IMG/VR virus record: IMGVR_UViG_3300024348_000069
Location: 1 to 48,426 of that record
DNA: 48,426 nucleotides
Direction: 5' to 3' (one strand)
From: a virus
Shown here: positions 20,299-29,848 of the stretch, one piece after another
Numbering within the stretch: position 1 is the first letter of the stretch
Layout: every line of letters starts with the position of its first letter
Notes under the pieces: model-generated
What the model saw: only the letters and a program-made list of their open reading frames with translations
Databases searched by the model: none
What the model was told of the DNA's origin: nothing
Program-made: the position numbers and the translations under genes

Positions 20299-23200
20299 AT
20301 GCCAAAGCAGATAAAACTTGGACTGGATAAAGTACCAGCTCCAGTTACGAAGCAGTTTACCCAGCTAATAGATATTGAGGGCAACCTTCTTTTCGATGCC
20401 GCTGGTAATCCTGTAATAACTGAAGACGAAGCTACGCTAGGGTCATTCTCGACCTCAGCTGGCTCGACTTCAATTAATATTAATAATAGGGACAATAATC
20501 CTATTATCAGTATACCTGTAGAAGAGCAATTCTCTGAAACGTCAGAGGTCAGTAGCTCTCTACTAGGTGTTCCAAGAGCAGAAGAACAACTCAGCCTATT
20601 CTCAGATGTTTCAACTTACGGCTTGGACGAAGACAACTGGAACTATTATACGTTTAGTGGTAATTCTTCACCAGCAGAATGGTACAATAAAGAAAATCCT
20701 ATATTCGGCAGTAGACAGAATCCTGCGTTCTATGAAGGATCAGAAGAGCAAGCATTGTACCTCAAATCTTTTCCTTCTCAGTATACTTTTCCAGGAAGCA
20801 CGATAGCAGAAAACAGATCCACCGCAACAGAAACAATGAAGTCATATATGAACTTCATTGCTATGGGTCGATATCTATACAATATATTTGAGCCAATAAA
20901 TCCAGTATTCGCAGAAAGTAATTTCTTAAATAGCAATATTGAAGTCGTAAATTCCCAAAATACAACAATTCCTACTGCCACGGCAGGAGCTTTCATAAAA
21001 GAATCACTAAGTTTTAATGGAGACGGTAACTTTTTTGACGTAGAATATGGTCCTGACTTTCAGGATTCTTGTAATCAAATAGAAAGATACACATACATTT
21101 TTGGCAGAATGATTGACGGAGATGCAGGATTTCCAGATTTGCCAACAAATCAGTATCCACAAGGACCTGATTTCACAGATACAGATATAGGTAGAGCGGC
21201 ACGTGAATTTTTAGCTAAGAACTGTAGACCAGGTGGAAGTTCCACATCAGAAAAATTTGCCATTCTTCAAAGTAATAAAACTTTCCGATATCAACCAGGT
21301 AGAGCGAGTGGCTTCACTTTTGGTGTTAGACAACAAACAGACACTTCTTCATCTGCAAGTTTTATTGAGTGGGGTTGCTCAAACGATACAGACGAATACA
21401 TGTTTCAGCTTAGAGGGTCTACTTTTAATATCATTAGAAGAAGTACTATTAGGATGCCAGATGCGCTATTAGTCAGACAAGGATTAGAGGCTTCAGATCA
21501 AAGCGACAAGGCAATTCAACCTAAAGGAGTTGGCACTGGAGACGCTTTATGGGAAACAGTTATACCTAGAACAAAATTTAATGGCGATAGCATGTTGGGT
21601 AGTGGTAAATCTGGTTACATTCTATCGTTTGAAGACGTTACTATGTACAAGATTGAATTCTCTTGGTATGGTGCTATTGGTGCTAAGTTCTACGCATATG
21701 CTCCCGCATCTGTAGGTGAAGCTCGATGGATATTAATGCACACATTTGTAATTGAGAATGGTTTAGGTAAACCAGTGTTGAACAATCCAGACTTTAAATT
21801 TAAGTATCTAATATATACTGCGGACACAGCAACTCTCAAATATCCCATTTATCTATACAAGTACGGAAGTAGTTACTACGTTGACGGTGGGGATGAAGGC
21901 ACTATTAATCTAACGAGTGTGACAGCAGACAGTAAAGAGTTCACGCAAAGAACTCCTATAATAGGAATTCTACCTAAGCAAGAGCTGACAAATACTGCCG
22001 GCGACGGAATACTAAACTTTAAGAAAGCTTATCCGACCACATTATCAGTTACAAGTGATAAAGCAACTAGAGTGGACATAGAGTCTATTGCCGGTTCACC
22101 AGACGGAGTGCATTATAGTTATGCTCCTTCGCTTCATAATGGAACACACGCATTATCCAGAAATCTAAACTTTAAGTTTAACGGCACTGTCGGGTCAACA
22201 ATAGACCTTCCAACAGGAAACACTGTGTCCGGTGGCAACTTTGTTGTAGGTACCGTGTATAAAATAACAAGTCTCGGAAACACCACGAATCAACAATGGA
22301 ATACAGCCGCTGGCACATCTGGTATAAATTACTCAGTTACAGGCACGTACAACTGCTTTACGGCCGCAACTGCTGGAACAGGAACAGGAACAGTTGTTGA
22401 TAACATTCTTGACATCAAAGACGATTACGGCAAGATAATCGCAGATGGAATTTACAACACATATCTAAGATACAATGAATTCAATAAGAGCAGTAGCCCA
22501 GTTTATAGAAAACAAGGATACAATTTAGTTACTGGCGGGGATGTAAGGATCAGTAAATCTCAAAAGATGGACGGTAGTGTTATCGACACATCAACAGGTC
22601 CTACCTTTAGCGGTAAGATCACAAACTTTCATTCTGTCTCGACTTCGACTGTGCCTATACAAGCTAATAACTTTAAAATTCACTGGTTAGATCCTGATAG
22701 TAGAGCCTCATCAACAGTATACCGACATTTCACTGATTATGCCATATGTATAGGAGAAAATTTAGGATTCGTTGATGGTACAGATGGAAATAAATTGAAG
22801 TATACTAAAGGCGATGGTACTACCGTGCCTTTCAATTTTGACGATGTTATATCTGTAAAAGGATCTCAGGTCGGCACAGCAATAAACTATTCAAATAAGG
22901 CAGAGTACGTTGAGTGGGATCCTTCTTACGGAGATAGATTCGATGTAGATGTCCGCCTGCCTAGACCCGCAGGGGAAGATTCTGGAAGTGTGAGTGCAGT
23001 TAAAGGTGAAGTGCGAGTAGTTAATTATGGCGTTTCTTCAGTGGAGGAAGGCACCGGAGACTTCGCAGGAAAATTTAAAATAACATTCAGTAGTTCTGCT
23101 CCAACAGCATCTATGTTTCCATTAGACTCAACTGGAGCTGTCATACCAGGCACCTCTGAAGTAGGCGTAAACGGAGAGGGTCTAGGAATATTCTATGTTA

Positions 23201-23832
23201 CTGCTCCAGAGTTTAATTCTAGCAGTCAATATTTTATATATGTCGATGAAAATCCAAATACTTTTGGAGGCTCAAGAAATATTGTAACAACTGGCGTTCA
23301 GACTAAGACGATCACATTGACAGATGACTGGCAATTGGCTGATAGATTCTCGCAGCCACAATTTACTGTATCCAAGGCGGTAAAATTCAACGCACAGCCA
23401 CTATATCTCACTATCGCAATGCATGATGAGGCTAAGGTAAACAGTATTGTCGTTGAAGAAATAACTCAAGATAATGTGCAAGTAAGTACTCCTAAATTCA
23501 TTAAAGGCGATGAGTGTCCTAACTTGTCTATCGTAGCAAGTGGACTATCTAGTGACGTGTTATCACCTTCTGCATTCATATCGGAAGATAAGCAATCTAG
23601 CATTAGATTTGATACACAGACATTGAACCCTCTAAGACCAGGAGTCAACATATATTCGTTCTTTATTGCGGCCAACATACCTGCACAATTCGACTTATCT
23701 AATATATTCGGTAGAGACAGAAAAGGATTAGCTAGAGGATTGCTAAATAATCAAGCAGTGTTCTTGACTGCATCATCAGTTGACGGATCTACAGGTAATA
23801 TAGAAATGACTCTTACGGCAAAGGAACAATAA
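20299..23832 (+). CDS. Large virion protein, paralogue B of a tandem pair
   Basis: 1177 residues, three bases after paralogue A. The N-terminal 70 residues (KQFTQLIDIEGNLLFDAAGNPV) are unique. From about residue 72 it follows paralogue A: IPVEEQ...SLLGVPRAEEQL, FSDVSTY and W, then KTFRYQPGRASGFTFGVR, KIEFSWYGAIGAKFYAYAP, GEARWILMH and KYGSSYYVDGGDEGTI. The DNA over the KIEFSWYG block is almost identical to that in paralogue A. Residues about 649-695 carry a VYKITSLGNTTNQQWNTAAGT...GTGTGTVVDN module. Paralogue A's Cys-Arg-Asp helical repeats are less obvious here; QIERYTYIFGRMIDG may be a diverged counterpart. A structural or adhesin role is inferred. The stop overlaps the start of the LRR gene by one base (TAATG). 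Confidence 0.65.
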   Translation: MPKQIKLGLDKVPAPVTKQFTQLIDIEGNLLFDAAGNPVITEDEATLGSFSTSAGSTSININNRDNNPIISIPVEEQFSETSEVSSSLLGVPRAEEQLSLFSDVSTYGLDEDNWNYYTFSGNSSPAEWYNKENPIFGSRQNPAFYEGSEEQALYLKSFPSQYTFPGSTIAENRSTATETMKSYMNFIAMGRYLYNIFEPINPVFAESNFLNSNIEVVNSQNTTIPTATAGAFIKESLSFNGDGNFFDVEYGPDFQDSCNQIERYTYIFGRMIDGDAGFPDLPTNQYPQGPDFTDTDIGRAAREFLAKNCRPGGSSTSEKFAILQSNKTFRYQPGRASGFTFGVRQQTDTSSSASFIEWGCSNDTDEYMFQLRGSTFNIIRRSTIRMPDALLVRQGLEASDQSDKAIQPKGVGTGDALWETVIPRTKFNGDSMLGSGKSGYILSFEDVTMYKIEFSWYGAIGAKFYAYAPASVGEARWILMHTFVIENGLGKPVLNNPDFKFKYLIYTADTATLKYPIYLYKYGSSYYVDGGDEGTINLTSVTADSKEFTQRTPIIGILPKQELTNTAGDGILNFKKAYPTTLSVTSDKATRVDIESIAGSPDGVHYSYAPSLHNGTHALSRNLNFKFNGTVGSTIDLPTGNTVSGGNFVVGTVYKITSLGNTTNQQWNTAAGTSGINYSVTGTYNCFTAATAGTGTGTVVDNILDIKDDYGKIIADGIYNTYLRYNEFNKSSSPVYRKQGYNLVTGGDVRISKSQKMDGSVIDTSTGPTFSGKITNFHSVSTSTVPIQANNFKIHWLDPDSRASSTVYRHFTDYAICIGENLGFVDGTDGNKLKYTKGDGTTVPFNFDDVISVKGSQVGTAINYSNKAEYVEWDPSYGDRFDVDVRLPRPAGEDSGSVSAVKGEVRVVNYGVSSVEEGTGDFAGKFKITFSSSAPTASMFPLDSTGAVIPGTSEVGVNGEGLGIFYVTAPEFNSSSQYFIYVDENPNTFGGSRNIVTTGVQTKTITLTDDWQLADRFSQPQFTVSKAVKFNAQPLYLTIAMHDEAKVNSIVVEEITQDNVQVSTPKFIKGDECPNLSIVASGLSSDVLSPSAFISEDKQSSIRFDTQTLNPLRPGVNIYSFFIAANIPAQFDLSNIFGRDRKGLARGLLNNQAVFLTASSVDGSTGNIEMTLTAKEQ

Positions 23833-26318
23833 TGGCTACTTTTAGAGGCTTAAACGTCCAAAAAGCATTGAACGATGTCGATAATAAGTCGCAGTCGCTA
23901 ATCAACTTGGGTCTAGACCAGCGAGATTTGTCTCTGTTACAAGGTATTACTGCGGCAGGAATATCAACCAGTGAACTACATACACTAGCCAATCTAGTAG
24001 AAGATCAGAAAAAGGTTCTATATTCTCTGGCCGAATCCTCTGAAACTCTTAGTGGGATACTAACGGGATTAAGCGATATTCAAGTACCTCAAGAGTATAA
24101 CGTAAGATATGATGACCAAGTAAGAGCATCTGCGATCAAGTATAATTATTTAGATTTCTCTCTTTATGGCAATGCCAATGAAACAAAGAGCGCAGACATA
24201 TCAACATCCCGAGTATCTTCTTGGTCAACAATTGGCACATCAATACTCTATGGAGGCGAAATTAAAGTTACTGGTTCTCAGATTGAACTGTCTTCTTTAA
24301 AAACAACTTCTAATCCAGTCACGAAGCTTTTCAGATCAGAAGTGCCAACACATACAGTAAAACTGAATATTAATGGCTCACCCCAAACCTTTCTTGCGAT
24401 GAAAGGCATACCGATGGAACTACAAGGGTTCTTTCGAAATGCCAATTTTAGTCATGCAGTTACAGCAGTGAGCGACACTCAGGGTGACGTGCCTGGCACA
24501 TGGAGAATAGTTAATAACGACAACGGACAAACATATAACTCTGGTGATGGCACTTCGGCACATCCAGGCAATCGTGGAGTAGGAGCAGTAGGAGCACCAG
24601 CGACATACCCATTTAATGATAGTAGTAGCAGATCAAGAACAGTTCAGTTTTATTACGATCCTTCTAAAATTCTTGAATTACGTACTCCTGGAATAAACCT
24701 AACCGAGTGGACGACATCTAAGTTACCAGTTTTGGAAAGACTCGGGTTGAATAATAATGACTTATATGTGTTACCTAGTTTCAGAAGTGATGCTTCTAGT
24801 AAAGATGGCATACTGACTCCAGGAGGACTTGCTCCAGTCTTAGAACGTATAGACATAAGCTCTAATAACTTATCTAGAGCGAGACACGCAGACGGCACAC
24901 AGATTGTCGCTAATCATCAGCTAAACACTTTGCCTACAACACTCACACATTTGACCATGAATGGCGTGTTTTCAGATAGCACAGATATCGATCTTCTAGA
25001 TTATGAAAATTTATCCTCTTTAATCTTCGGAACATATTATTCTCGTAACGCACAGAGACGAATGACCGGAGGCGTAGTAAGTCCAAAAACTTACACTAAT
25101 GTGGCACAAAGTAAGGGCATAGCAGTATATAGAATCTACCATCAGCCAGCTACACAGTTAGCCAACGGTGTGTGTACAAGTGAAAATTTACAAGACCTAT
25201 ATTTTCCTCATACCGGAATCAGCGAAAAAGAAGGTGGCGGTGACATTACTATTGCAAGTAATGTTATATCTAATTTCGAAAGTTACAGTAATGGTCATAA
25301 CGTAGTCGATATGTCGAATAAATCTTCCCTAACCAAATACTTTCAGCAATTCTCCAGCGGAGGCAGCACTGCAAGTAGCAGGGCTATAGGAAGCAAGTTT
25401 GCTGGATGCACAAGTTTACAGCGCCTAGATTTTTACAGCTCTAGTGTGACGGGTAATATAGGCACTATATTTACATCTTTACCAGCTCTAACGTATCTAG
25501 AACTAAGGCGGACGTCCGTTAGTGGACAATTGTTTGATGATAGTTTTGCAAATACCAATTCTTTACAAAATTTCTATGTTGAAGGAACTGCTATAAACAC
25601 TGCTGATTATTTTGGCACACAGGATTCAATCGATAACAACTCTGGCAGCGGAGAAGTATTTAAGAATACGCCCGATATGAGATGGATTTATTGTTATAAT
25701 AATCGTAACATAAGAGGTAAGTTACCAGACTTTAGTTCCAATTTCGCTTTAACAGGATTATATTTTTATGGCACAGGACTTAATGGACCAATTCAAACCT
25801 TTGCTAATTGTACAAGTCTTTACTATTTAAATTTAACTAATAACGCCTTCACCGGCGCTGTTCCGGCGTTCACTGGTAACGGCCTTAAATACATATACTT
25901 GTCCTCCAATCAGCTTGCTGGTCAAATTCCTAGTTTTACCACTCCGTACCTATATCAGTTACAGTTACAATATAATAACTTTTCTGGAAATGTTCCAGAT
26001 ATGTCTGGGTGCACAAGATTGCAAAGAGTTTATCTAAACAATAATAATATAAATGGATATGTTCCAGGCGCACTACAGTATAACTCATCACTATCTATTG
26101 TAGATTTTAGTAATAATCAGTTACCTAACACAGCAGGATCGAATATCATAGCGGATCTATTTGAGAACTACAGTCTTAATCCTAGACGTGGAGTATCTGT
26201 TAACTTACTAGGTAATCCAATGAGTAGAAGTGGAATAGAAAACGATGGTACAGATGGAGATTCAAGCACGGCTAATAAATTGAGCTTCTTGGAAAACTTC
26301 TGGACTATTCTAATATAA
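23832..26318 (+). CDS. Leucine-rich-repeat virion protein, candidate adhesin
   Basis: 828 residues. The N-terminus (FRGLNVQKALNDVDNKSQSLINLGLDQRDLSLL) resembles virion-attachment segments of marine phage fibres. From about residue 270 to the end there are many leucine-rich repeats with the LxxLxLxxNxLxG pattern: LPVLERLGLNNNDL, LERIDISSNNLS, LTYLELRRTSVSGQL, LYYLNLTNNAFTGAVPAF, LKYIYLSSNQLAGQIPSF, LYQLQLQYNNFSGNVPDMSG and LQRVYLNNNNINGYVPGAL. The later repeats have the GxxP form known from plant-type and some bacterial surface LRRs. There is no signal peptide or anchor, as expected for a virion protein. Such a solenoid is well suited to binding a protein or glycan receptor; that role is inference. 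It is joined to its upstream neighbour by TAATG and lies ten bases before the next gene. Confidence 0.75.
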   Translation: MATFRGLNVQKALNDVDNKSQSLINLGLDQRDLSLLQGITAAGISTSELHTLANLVEDQKKVLYSLAESSETLSGILTGLSDIQVPQEYNVRYDDQVRASAIKYNYLDFSLYGNANETKSADISTSRVSSWSTIGTSILYGGEIKVTGSQIELSSLKTTSNPVTKLFRSEVPTHTVKLNINGSPQTFLAMKGIPMELQGFFRNANFSHAVTAVSDTQGDVPGTWRIVNNDNGQTYNSGDGTSAHPGNRGVGAVGAPATYPFNDSSSRSRTVQFYYDPSKILELRTPGINLTEWTTSKLPVLERLGLNNNDLYVLPSFRSDASSKDGILTPGGLAPVLERIDISSNNLSRARHADGTQIVANHQLNTLPTTLTHLTMNGVFSDSTDIDLLDYENLSSLIFGTYYSRNAQRRMTGGVVSPKTYTNVAQSKGIAVYRIYHQPATQLANGVCTSENLQDLYFPHTGISEKEGGGDITIASNVISNFESYSNGHNVVDMSNKSSLTKYFQQFSSGGSTASSRAIGSKFAGCTSLQRLDFYSSSVTGNIGTIFTSLPALTYLELRRTSVSGQLFDDSFANTNSLQNFYVEGTAINTADYFGTQDSIDNNSGSGEVFKNTPDMRWIYCYNNRNIRGKLPDFSSNFALTGLYFYGTGLNGPIQTFANCTSLYYLNLTNNAFTGAVPAFTGNGLKYIYLSSNQLAGQIPSFTTPYLYQLQLQYNNFSGNVPDMSGCTRLQRVYLNNNNINGYVPGALQYNSSLSIVDFSNNQLPNTAGSNIIADLFENYSLNPRRGVSVNLLGNPMSRSGIENDGTDGDSSTANKLSFLENFWTILI

Positions 26319-26328
26319 GGACTTAGAG

Positions 26329-27306
26329 ATGGCGCAAGGATTTGTAAGAACATTAAATTTTCAAGAAAGCGATACTGGAGCTTTAGATAGAGGAATACTT
26401 GATAACTTAGGCGGAATAAACATAACGGATGATTTGCTACTTTTCGACGGCAACTCAAAAAGTATTTCTAAACTTGTTGCGGCCGACTACACTGTTACGA
26501 ATGGAATAGTAACTGTGAGCGGAGAAGGTAAAGTTGCTTTCTCTGACGGAACTAAACTTTCTATAGACGGAAGTGGCTTTCCTGGAGGTAATAACTACGA
26601 CTATGAAGTTTTCAATTCCAACGGCATTGATCAATTTAAAGTAAAGGATTCATTAGGAACAGTAAATCCATCAGGCACATTGCGAAGAAGCGATTATGTT
26701 ACTCAGGCTAACATGAGTAATCTCAGTGTTAAAAGACTAGAGACATCCAACTCTATTAGCGATGGAGTATCGGCAGATCAAAATTCTGGTGGAGATGTAT
26801 TTAACGACTTTGCGTTTAATGAACAAGTGACATACATTGAAGAAGCTCTAGGGCTATTTTACTATAAGAGATCCAGAATACCTCGCACTTATGAACTAAG
26901 CACATTCAATATTCCTATTAAATTTTCTGGAGCAATTCAGATAATGAACAGTGTTGCAACACCAACAACAGTGCCAGATGACGATAGTCCAGGCTTGTTT
27001 ATCGTGGACGCTTCAAACCCGTCTACTGCCGCTGTACGTGCGTTTAGCGATTCATCTAACCCATGGTCCCAGGTTGCTACTGGCACCGCTAATGGCGCAT
27101 TGCACACAGACGAAGACAACGCTCAGGCTAACAGATTATTCTTTGATCCAGTCTCACAGCCTACTACACCAAATATCAAAACCGTCAATTCTTCAGGAAC
27201 TCAAGTCACTTTGCTCGCATCTGAAACAATCACAGTGTCAACCGCAACACACAAGTTGCCTGTCCAAATTAACGGCGAAACTTTCTTTCTACTTCTTAAA
27301 GCTTAA
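26329..27306 (+). CDS. Virion structural protein of unknown role, convergent with minus-strand gene
   Basis: 325 residues. It is beta-rich and acidic, without a catalytic motif: FVRTLNFQESDTGALDRGIL at the start, a central ...LGLFYYKRSRIPRTYELSTF stretch, and a C-terminus THKLPVQINGETFFLLLKA. The last motif resembles the C-terminus of the minus-strand neighbour (SKYFPIQTPSGTTYKILIA) and, as I recall, endings of other marine phage structural proteins. Its stop codon overlaps that of the opposing gene inside the palindrome AGCTTAAGCT. It probably belongs to the same late transcript as the LRR gene. The function is not recognised; fibre-associated by location only. Confidence 0.55.
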   Translation: MAQGFVRTLNFQESDTGALDRGILDNLGGINITDDLLLFDGNSKSISKLVAADYTVTNGIVTVSGEGKVAFSDGTKLSIDGSGFPGGNNYDYEVFNSNGIDQFKVKDSLGTVNPSGTLRRSDYVTQANMSNLSVKRLETSNSISDGVSADQNSGGDVFNDFAFNEQVTYIEEALGLFYYKRSRIPRTYELSTFNIPIKFSGAIQIMNSVATPTTVPDDDSPGLFIVDASNPSTAAVRAFSDSSNPWSQVATGTANGALHTDEDNAQANRLFFDPVSQPTTPNIKTVNSSGTQVTLLASETITVSTATHKLPVQINGETFFLLLKA

Positions 27307-29801
27307 GCTATTAGTATCTTGTAAGTAGTTCCTGATGGAGTTTGTATTGGAAAATACTTGCTTGATGTGGGCGGTGCTGATATCGAGACAATATGATTTG
27401 TCGGCAAAGTTAACGCTAATTCGCCAAAAGATAGTCCCTCGACCTCTAAGTTTGGGTTTGATGAAGGTGTAGCAAGACCTAACTCCGTGCCTTCAAATGG
27501 CGGTGCAGTATTCAGAGGAATAATGCAGAACTCTTTGTTTCTCGTTGCTACGACATTACCCGGATCATTTTTACAAAAAACTAACGTTGAGGCAGCATTT
27601 AAAGAGCCATTGACCGAAGCTGTAAGCGTGATAGTGGTGCCATTGACAATAGAAGCAACTGTTGTGCCGTAGGTAACAACTGGAGTTCCAATTAGATTTC
27701 CACTCGAATCTTTAAGTCTGCCATCAAACTGTACAAAGTCTCCGACAGAAACTCCACTACTGGTTGTCAACACGACCGAATTGCCAGTTGTAGTTGCCGC
27801 TACTTCTCTACCATAAACTCCTGCACATGAAAGAACTGAAGACTTATCGTCTAGACCACGACTTGCATAGACTGCAACTATAGAGCCTCCAGCAGGTCCT
27901 GATAGGTTTCCTCCAGATACAGTAATATTGTTTTGACTTCCTGCTATAGTAGACAAGATGGTTCTTCTTCTAGTTGTAGAGTTAGACGTTCCATTATCGG
28001 CAACACCGAACAGTAACATATCTTCATACACCCTAGATGGCTCGGGTCCTTCTCCAGACATAGAATATAAAGAACCAGTAGCTCCACCACTAGAGCTTAA
28101 CTTATAAACTCCCACCAGTCCATTGTTCTTCCATATCATAGAACTAAACGTACCGTTAACTGCTATGCCAGTATCGGTCTTAATAGTATCCTTCACGTAT
28201 GCGTAATAAACTGTCCCCTCAGGATTAGATCCACTTATCTCTCTTAACTGATAGGTGTAGTATGTGGAACCATTTTTAAACGTTATCCAATCTCCTACTG
28301 AACATCCAGTCCAGTTTGCAGCCCCAATTTTACCAAACGTATCGATCATAGTCACAGTCTTCATAGTCACTGAAGTGTTGGCGCCAGTGACAGACACAAG
28401 TTTCTCGCTGTGAAGTTTTGGTATAGTATATGGCATGGATAGAGTAGCATTAACTCTAATAGGACTAGTAGATAGCTGGTTCAAAAATCCAGCTTTACCG
28501 TCTTCGAAGTATTTGTAAGTGAATGGACCAAAAACTTGATTTCGGTCGAACGTAGAATATAATCTATTAAAGGGAAGCTTATCGTTGTCTAAAGTGTATT
28601 CAGCAAACCTTTTATTCACATAATTTGCTCCAGTAGGAGTACCCGTGCCAAATCCTGCGGCGTCATTAGTTATGGTTGGATACCAAACCGTGTATCTAAC
28701 TCTAACTCTACCACCTCTTTTTTGAGGAGTAAAACGTATTGGACTACCTACGATATCTACACCACCAGAATGATCGAATGTCACAGTGCCACTATATCCT
28801 GATACCGGCACTGTACAAGTTTTACCAATAATATCTACGCTTTTTACAACTTGTCCTGCGGCTAAAGCGGCGTTATAACTCTGACCAGGTTTTCTGGCTA
28901 CCATTCCGACGCACACGTATTTTTCTCCAGTAGGAGACGCATTTGTCAGATCCATAGTGGTTACTCCACTGCTTACAGTGAACGTGATGCCCGTTATTGC
29001 TTGACTAAAGTTAAACACGCTCTTTAATTGCGTCCAATTATTATCATTTCCTGCGTCAACTACGTCCTCCTCGATCATAAATAAACCAGTAGACTCCCAC
29101 TCTTGTGCATAGTCTCCTGACAAATATCCTATCCATTGAATAAGACCATATGTGTCTGGAAAAGATGGATGCAACTTAGCAGAGAAATCGAATACGCCGT
29201 CGTTCCAAAAATCGACGGGATATACCATGTCTCGATAATCGCTAACAAGAGAAGTGGAGAACAGATTGTTGCCTAACGAACCAATAGGATTAGTACTCAA
29301 ATTGCCTGTTGTTGAAACAGATGTAACGGGATTGATTCTATCGGATGTCACAAAGCGAGCAATAGGACCATCCCCGCCATCAATCCATGGAGGATTGCCT
29401 ATAACTGATTTAGAATTACTAATATGGTCCTGTAAGGTTCTCGTGGGCTGTACTGGCAGATTGGTACCAGGAGATATAGGTACGGTCGAAACGTTTCCAT
29501 CTGCATCAGTTGTAGTGGTCGTTAAAGATGTTCCTACACCTACGGTGAACTTGACTACACTGTCATTAAGAGCAAGCAAATCTGAAGATTGTCCTGCGTC
29601 ATTTACACTATCGCTCAATCCAGTGTTTCTTAGTCCTTTCACAGGTCTTATATCTTCTATAGTGAACCCGGTGCTATCACCGTCCTCATCTCTTGCGCTT
29701 GAGATATTGTCAAGCACGTTAGATAACGCCGAATCTGGATTGGTTAGATCCGATAAATTTTTATCTGCCCTTAGGCCGAACTTTAAGTATTTTGTGGTCA
29801 T
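27303..29801 (-). CDS. Virion structural/fibre-like protein on the opposite strand
   Basis: 832 residues from the chosen start, and the only minus-strand gene seen. A longer reading begins at 29858, but that would place the late promoter inside the gene; starting at 29801 gives MTTKYLKFGLRADKNLSDL, a start I associate with virion proteins of marine T4-like phages, and leaves a leader of usual length. Features: RNTGLSDSVNDAG early, a DGVFDFSAKLHPSFPDTYGLIQWIGYLSG region (about residue 200), RVRVRYTVWYP (about 350), SVTGANTSVTMKTV, a SVGDFVQFDGRLKDSSGN strand region and a C-terminal YFPIQTPSGTTYKILIA. No enzyme motif is visible. Likely a fibre or collar-type structural protein. Its reversed orientation within a long plus-strand late block is the odd point. 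Confidence 0.65.
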   Translation of the reverse strand: MTTKYLKFGLRADKNLSDLTNPDSALSNVLDNISSARDEDGDSTGFTIEDIRPVKGLRNTGLSDSVNDAGQSSDLLALNDSVVKFTVGVGTSLTTTTTDADGNVSTVPISPGTNLPVQPTRTLQDHISNSKSVIGNPPWIDGGDGPIARFVTSDRINPVTSVSTTGNLSTNPIGSLGNNLFSTSLVSDYRDMVYPVDFWNDGVFDFSAKLHPSFPDTYGLIQWIGYLSGDYAQEWESTGLFMIEEDVVDAGNDNNWTQLKSVFNFSQAITGITFTVSSGVTTMDLTNASPTGEKYVCVGMVARKPGQSYNAALAAGQVVKSVDIIGKTCTVPVSGYSGTVTFDHSGGVDIVGSPIRFTPQKRGGRVRVRYTVWYPTITNDAAGFGTGTPTGANYVNKRFAEYTLDNDKLPFNRLYSTFDRNQVFGPFTYKYFEDGKAGFLNQLSTSPIRVNATLSMPYTIPKLHSEKLVSVTGANTSVTMKTVTMIDTFGKIGAANWTGCSVGDWITFKNGSTYYTYQLREISGSNPEGTVYYAYVKDTIKTDTGIAVNGTFSSMIWKNNGLVGVYKLSSSGGATGSLYSMSGEGPEPSRVYEDMLLFGVADNGTSNSTTRRRTILSTIAGSQNNITVSGGNLSGPAGGSIVAVYASRGLDDKSSVLSCAGVYGREVAATTTGNSVVLTTSSGVSVGDFVQFDGRLKDSSGNLIGTPVVTYGTTVASIVNGTTITLTASVNGSLNAASTLVFCKNDPGNVVATRNKEFCIIPLNTAPPFEGTELGLATPSSNPNLEVEGLSFGELALTLPTNHIVSISAPPTSSKYFPIQTPSGTTYKILIA

Positions 29802-29836
29802 TTTAAATCCAATGTTGTTGATGGCTCTGTTCTTAT

Positions 29837-29844
29837 TATTTATA
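29837..29844 (-). promoter_or_regulatory. Late promoter (TATAAATA) for the minus-strand gene
   Basis: Exact TATAAATA on the minus strand, 35 bases before the chosen minus-strand start codon. It overlaps by four bases a plus-strand copy, forming the palindrome TATTTATAAATA at 29837-29848. Confidence 0.7.
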
Positions 29845-29848
29845 AATA
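29841..29848 (+). promoter_or_regulatory. Late promoter (TATAAATA) for the rightward fibre genes
   Basis: Exact TATAAATA in the divergent intergenic gap, 26 bases before the start codon of the small virion gene. It is the right half of the same palindrome that carries the minus-strand promoter, so two polymerases could not occupy both halves at once. Confidence 0.75.

Noticed and set aside
24579-24596. A 9-base tandem repeat (gtaggagca twice) in the LRR gene
   Set aside because: Short and encodes VGAVGA in a glycine-rich linker; not distinct from local composition.
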